Positions 1-7,992 of a stretch of 40,429 bases of DNA are shown here, piece after piece. Origin of the DNA: Pleionea sp041589565. Lineage in GTDB: Bacteria; Pseudomonadota; Gammaproteobacteria; Enterobacterales; Kangiellaceae. Within the stretch, counting starts at the first letter, position 1. Each line of letters opens with the position of its first letter. The notes under the pieces are model-generated. The model was given only the letters and a program-made list of their open reading frames with translations, was not told the DNA's origin and ran no database searches. The stretch is taken from contig JBFHVL010000003.1 in assembly GCA_041589565.1 (NCBI GenBank), positions 1 to 40,429 on the forward strand, written 5' to 3'. A program made the position numbers and the translations under genes.

Positions 1-125
1 GGAATTGCTGCCTGAATTCTAGCATCAGAAGTCACTTTGCCGTCTTTGATCGGCACATTGAGATCTTCACGGATTAATACACGTTTACCTTGCAGATCAA
101 GATCTGCCATACGTAATACGGACAT
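1..125 (-). CDS. pgk: Phosphoglycerate kinase, N-terminal part (cut by window edge)
   Basis: Glycolytic/gluconeogenic cytosolic enzyme that transfers phosphate between 1,3-bisphosphoglycerate and ADP. Only the first 41 residues are in the window; they begin MSVLRMADLDLQGKRVLIRE and continue with DLNVPIKDGKVTSDARIQAA, the family's typical N-terminus (first beta-strand and the RxDxNVP substrate-binding motif; here RED in place of the usual RAD/RVD). The ATG at 125-123 has an AAGG about 9 nt upstream; a second in-frame ATG at 110-108 is a possible alternative. The gene has the same strand and order as tkt and gap further right, so it is probably the third gene of a former tkt-gap-pgk block now separated by the eCIS cluster. 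The gene is cut by the window, not visibly broken. Confidence 0.93.
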   Translation of the reverse strand, partial: MSVLRMADLDLQGKRVLIREDLNVPIKDGKVTSDARIQAAI

Positions 126-552
126 GGTGGAAAGCCTTTTCGGAAATCGCGTTGAGGTTAACAACAAAAAATTGGGCTTATTGTAGCTGAAAAGACCCTC
201 TTGAGGCTACTAAGTCTGGATCACTGCTCACAAATACGGTTCTTAAAACTCGGTGGATTAAATACTACTTTGCTCTATTGAAGGTCTTAGGTTTAGGACA
301 CGCCTGAACTCTGATGCAGAAGATTAAGTACAGTATCGGTATCGCAGCTCGTGATTTTAAGTCTTTCTTTTCTAATACTTTTTTGAGATTTAAACTCGCT
401 TCCAGATTGACATTCTTACGACCGATCCGCTAAAGTCAATCCATTGGTTTCAATAAAACTCACATCCAAAGCCGCTCGCATATTCATGTTTAGGTTAATC
501 CAGCCTGTATAGCCTTAGATCATCGAATTGACTCAACGAAAAGGAGTTTGTT
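126..552. other. Divergent intergenic region between pgk and the response regulator
   Basis: About 430 bases without a convincing gene. It must hold the promoter of the plus-strand regulator. It must also hold the promoter of pgk, because pgk has lost its presumed upstream partner gap. On the minus strand a TACAAT-like -10 (plus-strand ATTGTA, 180-185) is a weak candidate for pgk, without a good -35. On the plus strand a perfect TTGACA lies at 407-412. I see no tRNA, integrase remnant, direct repeat or clear riboswitch here. The only short ORF (314-433, 39 codons) lacks a ribosome binding site. Confidence 0.6.
407..436 (+). promoter_or_regulatory. Candidate sigma-70 promoter of the response regulator
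   Basis: A consensus -35 TTGACA at 407-412 is followed, after 18 nt, by TAAAGT at 431-436 (4 of 6 matches to TATAAT). This would give a leader of about 110 nt before the GTG start at 553. The -35 is perfect but the -10 is weak, so the call is tentative. Confidence 0.3.
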
Positions 553-1209
553 GTGGACAACTCAATCCGTATCAAGGTTATCAGTGACGTAAGTCTGTAC
601 CGCGAAGGGATCATCAGCCAACTAAAACAGTTTTCTGATCTGGACGTGCAAGGTATTTCATCCGCTGATTTAAATGCCTGCACTGATTTAATCTCGGCCA
701 CCGCTATATTAATCGATGTAAGCTTTCCCGACCTGCAGTTGATAATTGATGGTATTCGCACGCAAAAACTCGACACCAAAATTGTTGTACTTAATTTGTT
801 CGATCAACCCTCAACGGTGCTGGAGTGTGCTCAAAAAGGTGTTGAAGCCTTTATCTCGAAATCGGACGATATAGAAGAGCTAACTCGCTGTATCTATCAG
901 GTGATCGAAGGCAGTTACCACTACAATTCCGATATCACACAATTATTACTCAAACAGATCAATCGCTCTGAGCAGTCAGCAGCGCAGCACCATCAACTCG
1001 AACTTCTGACGCATCGACAATCTTGCGTATTGCAATTACTAGAGTCTGGAAAATCCAATAAAGAAATTGCCAAAACCTTAGGAATTGAAGTTACCACCGT
1101 CAAAAATCATGTGCACACAATTCTAGACAAATTACAGGTTCACAGCCGCTGCGAAGCAGCCGCGTTATTTCGGCGTTATCAATCACCTATAGAGTTAACA
1201 GCTCTCTAA
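553..1209 (+). CDS. NarL/FixJ-family response regulator (REC + LuxR-type HTH)
   Basis: A 218-residue DNA-binding regulator. An N-terminal receiver-like domain (about 6-125) keeps the phosphoacceptor Asp (D55 in AILIDVSFPD) and the conserved Lys (K103 in FISKSDD), but the acidic pair near the N-terminus is reduced to a single Asp (ISDVSLYREG). The C-terminal LuxR-type helix-turn-helix (about 151-207) shows LTHRQSCVLQLLESGKSNKE and TVKNHVHTILDKLQVHSR. The GTG start at 553 is supported by AAGGAG at 541-546. No histidine kinase is nearby, so its partner is elsewhere or it works without phosphorylation. It runs convergent to the 18-gene eCIS operon and ends 12 nt from that operon's last stop, so it is a likely eCIS regulator; this is inferred from position only. 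Confidence 0.9.
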   Translation: MDNSIRIKVISDVSLYREGIISQLKQFSDLDVQGISSADLNACTDLISATAILIDVSFPDLQLIIDGIRTQKLDTKIVVLNLFDQPSTVLECAQKGVEAFISKSDDIEELTRCIYQVIEGSYHYNSDITQLLLKQINRSEQSAAQHHQLELLTHRQSCVLQLLESGKSNKEIAKTLGIEVTTVKNHVHTILDKLQVHSRCEAAALFRRYQSPIELTAL

Positions 1210-1221
1210 TCGCTGGCGTTA

Positions 1222-2157
1222 CTATCGTTTAGATTTGGCTTTTGAAAAACAATAGGCACAAAAGTCGTATCCCAGCGATTCCGCTTCTTTGATCGATTTA
1301 AATCTGACACATCGATCGGCTCTCATTTCATCAATCTGGCAACTGGTTTTTTCATTTTTCAGATCGTGTAATTCCAACGTTGAGGCATTGCCAAGATACC
1401 GCGAACTACGCCGGTCTTTATCGATATCACTCACCAGTTGATGACTGAGATCCGTATCGAAAATTAAATCTCTATAATTGCACTGGCCAAGTTTAGGCAC
1501 CAGCAAAGTAGAATCGGTGCACAATGAATCGTCCTGTCGATCGACAGCTCGAATAAATACTGATTGCTGATAACGCTCCGAGTTAACCGCTGCCCCCGAA
1601 CTGGAGCCTTGATTGTCCGATGCTCCGGTTACGTTAGTATTGATTCGCACCCCAGCAGCGTTTTCACCGGTCGCAGAAGGCGTCACTTTCGATAATTCTT
1701 CATCGCTCGCTTGATAAACCAGACGATAACGTCCTTTGGCGTCGCTTATGGTAGCCGCTACCTGTTTTATCGGTTTACCGTTAGCGGCAAACAAGGATAC
1801 CTTGGCACCGGTAATCGGGCAGCCGCGACGATCGTAAACGCGTCCTTTCGCCACCCAGCTTCGCTCGTCTACTTGTTCGGTTTCAACCGTTGCTCGATTG
1901 GCTTCCATCCGCAGGCCACTGATGTAGTTTTCATTAGCTTCCAATTTATTATTCAATTGCTGGACACGTGCTTCGTTGCTGCCGTACTTTGTTTGCATCC
2001 GTTGCGATTCGCGAGTTTGCATTTTTGCTTTGCTGATCCGAAACCGAGACAATCCTTGCAATCCATTCAGTCGATTGGCATCGCTTATCTGCAGTCCTTC
2101 TTCAACCACTCGACTGGCTTCGGCGATGGATACTTTTTTCACTTTGTTACGACTCAT
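1222..2157 (-). CDS. eCIS-associated protein: coiled coil, transthyretin-like domain, Ada-like Cys cluster
   Basis: A 311-residue protein, last in the eCIS operon; I know no named family for the whole of it. Residues about 1-95 are rich in Gln, Glu, Arg and Lys and likely helical. Residues about 101-205 look like a carboxypeptidase-regulatory/transthyretin-like beta-sandwich (VAKGRVYDRRGCPITGAKVS, then SDAKGRYRLVY). Residues 253-303 run RYLGNASTLELHDL, then C273, C283 and the closing pair C300-x-x-C303 (GYDFCAYC), a spacing that resembles the Ada N-terminal zinc-binding domain. AGGAG lies 7 nt before the ATG. It starts 9 nt after the beta-helix gene, so it may belong to the outer baseplate or fibre. 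The zinc binding and the structural role are inferences. Confidence 0.75.
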   Translation of the reverse strand: MSRNKVKKVSIAEASRVVEEGLQISDANRLNGLQGLSRFRISKAKMQTRESQRMQTKYGSNEARVQQLNNKLEANENYISGLRMEANRATVETEQVDERSWVAKGRVYDRRGCPITGAKVSLFAANGKPIKQVAATISDAKGRYRLVYQASDEELSKVTPSATGENAAGVRINTNVTGASDNQGSSSGAAVNSERYQQSVFIRAVDRQDDSLCTDSTLLVPKLGQCNYRDLIFDTDLSHQLVSDIDKDRRSSRYLGNASTLELHDLKNEKTSCQIDEMRADRCVRFKSIKEAESLGYDFCAYCFSKAKSKR

Positions 2158-2166
2158 GGCTGACTC

Positions 2167-5100
2167 CTAATTTAAAAGAGATAAAACAGTTTGCGGTTGT
2201 GAATTCGCCGTAGCGAGTACGCTGTTTCCTTGTGTCAAAGTGTTCTGTTTTCGATTAGCGAGAAAACTGTTATTTCCATCACAAGTGTTAAAAATATCGA
2301 ACAACACCTGGTTAGGTGACAGCACCAGATTTCCACCCACCAAATTGTATGCACGAACACAATGGGTGGCCTGATTGTGCGACGTGACGTTTCCGAACAA
2401 GCTCATAGTAATCGCTGAAAAAAGCGCCCCTACGATGCTTTCTTTCCATCGGTTATTCGATGCCCGCAACGTCCAACCAAACAAGAAACTGTGAGAGAGA
2501 TAAATTTCATCGAGAATAAAATCAAAACTGATGTCGCACTGATTATCCTGAAAACTTAAATCATCGAGCGTAAAAATGCCAACCGACATAATGCCGAGTT
2601 TAAAACCGGTTTGGTCGGTCAAATCGAGCATGACCTGATTGTCATTAAACAGTACATTGCCATTGCCCAGATATCCAAACATGCGCTGGCTATCGAGTCC
2701 GGGTTGACTGATCACAAAAAAATCAGGGTTGGGTGGTTGTTTTACCGGAACATCATCAAACTCTTCGGCGCTGTATAAAATTTGTTGCAGATAAAGTTCG
2801 TTCGAAATTCCGAGATTAAAAATATACACGTTGGATACCAGAAACGATGGCGCGGCAGAATCAAAGATAAAACCTTGAGAAACGAACTGATTACCTTCCA
2901 CCGAAATGGGACCTAACGCATTGATTGAAAGTGATCGACCTAACGGTTGACTAACGATATTATTATGCAGTTTGACGGCGGTAATTCCATTTTGCCGTGG
3001 ATACAGTTGACCTCGACTGGCAATAATTCGTTTGGGCGCCGTGGCAAATTCAATCCAAATCCCGGCGCGCGATCCTGGCATGGCATCGTCAGCGGGTTGA
3101 TCCGTTTTAATACCATTATTTGCAATTCGATTATCACATATATCAGCACCTTCAACATGCAACAGGTAGATCCCACAAATGGGATAAAGATAATTACGAC
3201 CATTATTGATAATAATATTTTCGCGAACGATCAAGTTTTCGACATCGGCCAGACTGATCCCACCATAACCCATGCTTTGCAGCATTTCATCAGGCGTCGG
3301 TGCCAGATTTCGTAATAAACAATGCTCGATGTGATTGCCGGTGATCGTCAGGTTTTCAACGCTGATAAACTCGTCAGCCTGATCAAGATTAAAAAAGGCC
3401 AGCACACCAATCCCATTTAATCCCATTTTAAAAATTCGGTTACGTTCTATCACCAAGTCGTAAATCGCACCCGTCGATCGGTAGTTGGGTCCGTCTTCGC
3501 CGACGGCAACCGGTGGAATATAAATACTGCCAGGCGCACAGGGATCGCAAGGATCACCTAAATTGATGATCCAGCCAATGGAAGGCGAACCATCATCACC
3601 ACGACTGATATCAACTACCGTCCCTAAGGTGATACCATTTCCGATTCCACCTTCGATCAAGTTATCTATTATGCGTACGCGTTCCGAAGTTCCACCAATA
3701 TGTAAACCACCACGTGCTGCGTGTGCGATGCCGTCGGTTGCGATAAGCGCAGCCATATTGGCGTTGTCTTGTGCGCGTGGTGCAACAAGTAATTGATTGT
3801 GTTCGATCAACACGTCATCACCGGTGATAAACACACTGTGAAAATCAGACGACACATCTTCCATCAAAATTCGGTTATCGAGCACCTCGACAAAACGCGC
3901 TTCATCAATTTGCAATGCACTGAATCTAGCCGCTGAAATCAGCAATTGTTTGAAAGAAAGATGAGTCGAGGTTTGCTGTGTGCTTCGCACGTGTATGCCA
4001 ATACCGTCACGATGCGCTGCAATCGCCAGTTCTGCAATGTGCACATTCTGTTGATCTTCGATCAGAAACACAGGATCGTCCGTCACCGCAATCACGCGTG
4101 ACCGTTCACCACAGCCGTGAATCGAGACATGACTTCGATTAATCACAATATTCTCGTGATATTCGCCGGGCAACAGACAGATTTTTCCTCCCGTTGACGG
4201 TAAATGGTTAATAGCTTCTTGAATTGAATTAAAGTTTCCATAACTGTGCGTGCCATCGCCCACAGTAAATTGACAACAATTTTTAATGCGCGTGAGAGGT
4301 TGATAGGGAATCCGACAATCATGAATGAGTTCACCGCTTGTGACACCGCCACTGGTGGTCCAACGAATTAAGGCTAAAGGCGCGCGATAGTGTTTTACCC
4401 CGTATGCCGGCGCACCATTCACCGATTCTAATATCCAGGGCACGACAACATTTGGTGAGCCGGTACGCGCAGCAATGATCCAGAAAAGATTCTCACGCAA
4501 AGGCCCATCCATAAAACTAACCGCCAGGCCAGTATTCCCCAATTGACCATTTGCAATCGGAATTTCAGCAGGTGAGGTTAAATCGTCACCGCGATTCCAA
4601 ACGCGCACATAATAAAATCGTTCATCGGCACTGCCATCAAAAAACTCCGCTACGTCATCTCGGCTTTCCCACTCGGTACCAAAGTCAACAGGCACAGCGG
4701 TATCAATTAAAAAGCTGGCATCTTCGGGATTGTAAGAACTGGTGACCTTAGCCATCATGCCCGATAATTCCGCCACTCGTTCCCCGTTAGGCAACGCAGC
4801 GGACCAAGGAATAATTTCCACCACCTGATCCTGCAATGGCCAATGCGCCGCATCTTTGGGCTCGTTCATTAACTCGATGCGGATCCGGGCGCCGCCACTG
4901 GTAGTAACTCTTGCTCGATAGAGCGGTGCTGCATTGTCAAACCCCCAGGTATAAGTGGTAGCGCTGGTCAGCTGGACTCGAATCGCCTGGTTTTCGTGAT
5001 GCAGATAGCCGCCCATCTCACCCAGTGAGCACAAATCGGCCGGCTCAGTTGGCGCTGTGTAAGTGACCTGAATCTTAGCGTCGCTACGCAGTTCCATATC

Positions 5101-5682
5101 CTCGGCCAAGCTACCGAAGCTTACCCAGTCGGCCTGAATTTCTTGCCAGGCATCGAAACAATCGTCAAAACTGACGCCTTCTCTGATGGAAACGCGTTGC
5201 ATGGTTTTCATGCGCTGTGACGTGTCGGGACCGCCTAGCGCCACTTCAAACAGTTCGCTGTCTTCGACCGCTGAAACGGGTTGTTGCCAGGCGTCCATCA
5301 CCACCATATCGATACGGCTGTTGCCTTCGGCCGGAACACTAGACGTTTCACTGGCAACATTCATGTTGAGCCAGTCTTTTTGTAAATGAAACGGTTGATC
5401 TTGTTCCAGTGTCAAATAAAGCCCACCCAGGTAGAGCTCTCCGGCACTTAATGTAAACGTGGGGTGGCCGTTAAACAGTGTAAAACCTTTGACTCGAAAA
5501 CCAGCATCAGGCGATCCGTAAACGCCGATGGTATTGATCCTGGTGCGCCGCATATCTTCTTCGATAATACGCGCCTGTTCGTTTACCGTTTGATCGTCTA
5601 GTACTCGGCCCTGTTGCATGCGAACACTGTTGTAATGTTTGCGAAAATCCGTTGCTTCCCTCGATAAATCAATCGTAGACAT
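2167..5682 (-). CDS. DUF6519-like baseplate/fibre protein with right-handed beta-helix
   Basis: A 1171-residue protein. The N-terminus (STIDLSREATDFRKHYNSVR, then MQQGRVLDDQTVNEQ) matches the pattern of DUF6519-type proteins found in contractile tail clusters and probably anchors it to the baseplate. From about residue 466 (SYGNFNSIQEAINHLPSTGG, then ICLLPGEYHENIVI) to about 1150, repeated short strands with Asn/Ile/Gly turns (for example VSIHGCG, LIVRENIIINNGR, ICDNRIANNGI) indicate a pectate-lyase-like right-handed parallel beta-helix, as in many phage tailspikes. No lyase catalytic residues can be assigned by eye. AAGGGGAG lies just before the ATG. It is the best candidate for the surface- or receptor-contacting element, since no adenovirus-type Pvc13 fibre is seen. 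That binding role is inferred. Confidence 0.85.
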   Translation of the reverse strand: MSTIDLSREATDFRKHYNSVRMQQGRVLDDQTVNEQARIIEEDMRRTRINTIGVYGSPDAGFRVKGFTLFNGHPTFTLSAGELYLGGLYLTLEQDQPFHLQKDWLNMNVASETSSVPAEGNSRIDMVVMDAWQQPVSAVEDSELFEVALGGPDTSQRMKTMQRVSIREGVSFDDCFDAWQEIQADWVSFGSLAEDMELRSDAKIQVTYTAPTEPADLCSLGEMGGYLHHENQAIRVQLTSATTYTWGFDNAAPLYRARVTTSGGARIRIELMNEPKDAAHWPLQDQVVEIIPWSAALPNGERVAELSGMMAKVTSSYNPEDASFLIDTAVPVDFGTEWESRDDVAEFFDGSADERFYYVRVWNRGDDLTSPAEIPIANGQLGNTGLAVSFMDGPLRENLFWIIAARTGSPNVVVPWILESVNGAPAYGVKHYRAPLALIRWTTSGGVTSGELIHDCRIPYQPLTRIKNCCQFTVGDGTHSYGNFNSIQEAINHLPSTGGKICLLPGEYHENIVINRSHVSIHGCGERSRVIAVTDDPVFLIEDQQNVHIAELAIAAHRDGIGIHVRSTQQTSTHLSFKQLLISAARFSALQIDEARFVEVLDNRILMEDVSSDFHSVFITGDDVLIEHNQLLVAPRAQDNANMAALIATDGIAHAARGGLHIGGTSERVRIIDNLIEGGIGNGITLGTVVDISRGDDGSPSIGWIINLGDPCDPCAPGSIYIPPVAVGEDGPNYRSTGAIYDLVIERNRIFKMGLNGIGVLAFFNLDQADEFISVENLTITGNHIEHCLLRNLAPTPDEMLQSMGYGGISLADVENLIVRENIIINNGRNYLYPICGIYLLHVEGADICDNRIANNGIKTDQPADDAMPGSRAGIWIEFATAPKRIIASRGQLYPRQNGITAVKLHNNIVSQPLGRSLSINALGPISVEGNQFVSQGFIFDSAAPSFLVSNVYIFNLGISNELYLQQILYSAEEFDDVPVKQPPNPDFFVISQPGLDSQRMFGYLGNGNVLFNDNQVMLDLTDQTGFKLGIMSVGIFTLDDLSFQDNQCDISFDFILDEIYLSHSFLFGWTLRASNNRWKESIVGALFSAITMSLFGNVTSHNQATHCVRAYNLVGGNLVLSPNQVLFDIFNTCDGNNSFLANRKQNTLTQGNSVLATANSQPQTVLSLLN

Positions 5683-5693
5683 GCTTGCTCCCC

Positions 5694-7991
5694 TTACATC
5701 TCAATGATGAAGTTCGGTGTCCGGCCGAACGGTAAATACTCGTTAACTTTGATCATGGCGCTGCGCTGTTTGATGCCATTTATTGCTTGATTAAACGCCC
5801 CCATTTCTACACCGTTTTCAGCGCCATAAATTACTTTTGGATAAACTCGCGATGTGATATTGGCGTATTGATAGTGACCGAAATTGGTCGACTGAAAGAG
5901 TCCACCAATTTGTGGTAAAAATTCTGAGCGAAAAGGTTTTGCTACTCGTGAACCCGATGCTGCCGCACTGAATCGAAAACAACCATTTTGATTGTCGGTC
6001 ACGTCCACAAAACCGGCGATCAGCGAGTCACTCGCGTAGAGGCGTTCTACGTCAATTCCCATTTCCGAAACCGACGGCGTGATCACTGTGCTGCGATTTA
6101 TTCGCAATTCAGCGGTTGCAGCATTGATGGCGGTGGTCGCGGCAGCACGCGTTTGAATGATCGAATCATCAATTTGTATATGTTCGAGACTCGCGTCTGG
6201 TCCTTCCAATCGAATCACACTCATCACACTGTTGGTGATCACCAACTGCTCAACAAAACCATTGATCACCAATTCCACTGGAGGTAGCGTCGACCCATCG
6301 GCAGCAACACCACCGGGATCAAAGGTGCAATAACGAATTTCAACTCGCTCGAAGTTGCCATCAAGGATCACGTTTCGTCCAACGCGCGAACCAAGCCACA
6401 AACCATCCAACAATAATATGGCATCGTCTCCGGCCGAAGTTAAACGCCAGTGATTATTCAACGCGAAGTAAGGGCGCTCGCCTTCTTGCGCACGCACTGT
6501 GGTATTCTCCACCATCAATTGATTTTGCGGCGATGCGTAACTGCGGCTATCTTGCACTTCCGCAATGCCCGATGCGGGAGTACCAGCCGCTACCGAACTG
6601 TTTTGCCAGGTCACGTCTGGCAACACATTTGCGGTTTCGCGATTTAACGCTCCGGCGCCAATCGGCGACATCATTCCAACCTGGTAATCCACTTCAACTG
6701 AACGCGCCGAATGCGTCCCTGTGTCGATCACCATCCGTCCCGTTTCTGGACTAACCAATAAATCGACATTGGTTAAATTCGGTGGATTCCAACTGTTGAG
6801 ACTGGCGGCTCGAGTGTTCGGTCGACCGATAGGCTCAATAGTTGAGGTATAACCTACGGTTAACGCAGCTTTCCCGTAAGACGCATCCGACGGATCGGTT
6901 TGAGTTGGCCACGGCGAATTGGCGCTACCATTAGGCAACAACGCCGCACTACCACAATCCATGATCAGCGAACGAGCCAATAGACCTTGCAATACCCCAG
7001 CAGCGGTGAGATGCACAGCTGCCGGCATGCCGGTCAGCACACGCGTGATATCATCGCGGTGAAAAAATTGTTGACCGATCAGTTTGGTTAAATCCTCTGC
7101 GGCTAATTGACGATCAGCGGGTAACGCAATCGGCGCGTCGGTCAGCACCCAGGCAATTTCTTCGGCGGTAATTTCAAAGATTTCTTCTGCCAGCAGTCGG
7201 CAAGTAATCGGTCGTGGTAATTCCCATTCTTTTGGCGTTTGCCAGCTGGCCCAATCTTGCGACACCGTATTTCCGCTGAACAAATGAATATCACGCCCAC
7301 TGGGATCACAGGTAAACCTATCGCGACCGTCAGGCAATGCACCAAAATGCCGTGGCTGAACCCCTTTAAACGACACCGCAGCTAATCGATAAATGTGGTA
7401 ACTCAAGCTATCGATTTGTCGCCGTCCGAGCTGCCCGTTGGGATTACGCGATTCCGGAAGGTGATGAAATTCATCAAATGGATCGCACACCAGTCGACTG
7501 CCGCGTGGTGATCGCAGATCAGCAAATCCACCTTTTGGTGTTCCGGTTAAACGGCCACGCTCTAACGGACAGTCGAGAAAATGCCAAGCTCGTGCTAGTC
7601 GTCGGTATTCTTCAACTAACTTACTGTCCCAACCGGCGATATCAGACACCAATTGTTCTTGCACCAGCAAGGTTCCTTTACGACGACGGTAGTAAATAGT
7701 TTTTGCCACATCGACTCGACGACCGCGCAAGTTGAGTGAAGAGACCAATCGCGTTGCTAACAATTGACTGATGTAAGGAATGGCCCAATCGGATGCGAGC
7801 TCTACCGAGGTGTCGTCCCACAATCGATCTTGGCTGCGTTTGCTTAATGCTGCTTGCTCAGCAAGCACTTCGATAAATCCGCGTAAGCTATTACCACCAA
7901 ATAACGCATCTTGTTCGCGATAAATCGCAGGTAACCATTGCCATAATTTTTCACTAAAATAGTGCTGATAATCATCCCGCGCAATTGCCAT
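5694..7991 (-). CDS. gpI-like baseplate wedge protein (Pvc12 class)
   Basis: A 765-residue protein. The N-terminal third (YFSEKLWQWLPAIYREQDAL, DRLWDDTSVELASDWAIPYI, YYRRRKGTLLVQEQL) fits the phage P2 gpI / eCIS tail protein I family that joins the baseplate wedge. The middle and C-terminal parts are beta-rich with short repeats (NVILDGNFERVEIRYCTFDP) suggestive of a small beta-helix. The end, KVIYGAENGVEMGAFNQ followed by YLPFGRTPNFIIEM, matches the typical C-terminal signature I know from large eCIS gpI proteins. The start is 1 nt after the stop of the upstream J-like gene (TAGCATG), implying translational coupling. The length is far above P2 gpI, as expected for the eCIS form. Confidence 0.85.
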   Translation of the reverse strand: MAIARDDYQHYFSEKLWQWLPAIYREQDALFGGNSLRGFIEVLAEQAALSKRSQDRLWDDTSVELASDWAIPYISQLLATRLVSSLNLRGRRVDVAKTIYYRRRKGTLLVQEQLVSDIAGWDSKLVEEYRRLARAWHFLDCPLERGRLTGTPKGGFADLRSPRGSRLVCDPFDEFHHLPESRNPNGQLGRRQIDSLSYHIYRLAAVSFKGVQPRHFGALPDGRDRFTCDPSGRDIHLFSGNTVSQDWASWQTPKEWELPRPITCRLLAEEIFEITAEEIAWVLTDAPIALPADRQLAAEDLTKLIGQQFFHRDDITRVLTGMPAAVHLTAAGVLQGLLARSLIMDCGSAALLPNGSANSPWPTQTDPSDASYGKAALTVGYTSTIEPIGRPNTRAASLNSWNPPNLTNVDLLVSPETGRMVIDTGTHSARSVEVDYQVGMMSPIGAGALNRETANVLPDVTWQNSSVAAGTPASGIAEVQDSRSYASPQNQLMVENTTVRAQEGERPYFALNNHWRLTSAGDDAILLLDGLWLGSRVGRNVILDGNFERVEIRYCTFDPGGVAADGSTLPPVELVINGFVEQLVITNSVMSVIRLEGPDASLEHIQIDDSIIQTRAAATTAINAATAELRINRSTVITPSVSEMGIDVERLYASDSLIAGFVDVTDNQNGCFRFSAAASGSRVAKPFRSEFLPQIGGLFQSTNFGHYQYANITSRVYPKVIYGAENGVEMGAFNQAINGIKQRSAMIKVNEYLPFGRTPNFIIEM

Positions 7992-7992
7992 G

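Noticed and set aside
314..433. 39-codon plus-strand ORF upstream of the response regulator
   Set aside because: No ribosome binding site, no recognisable sequence, and it overlaps the best promoter candidate.
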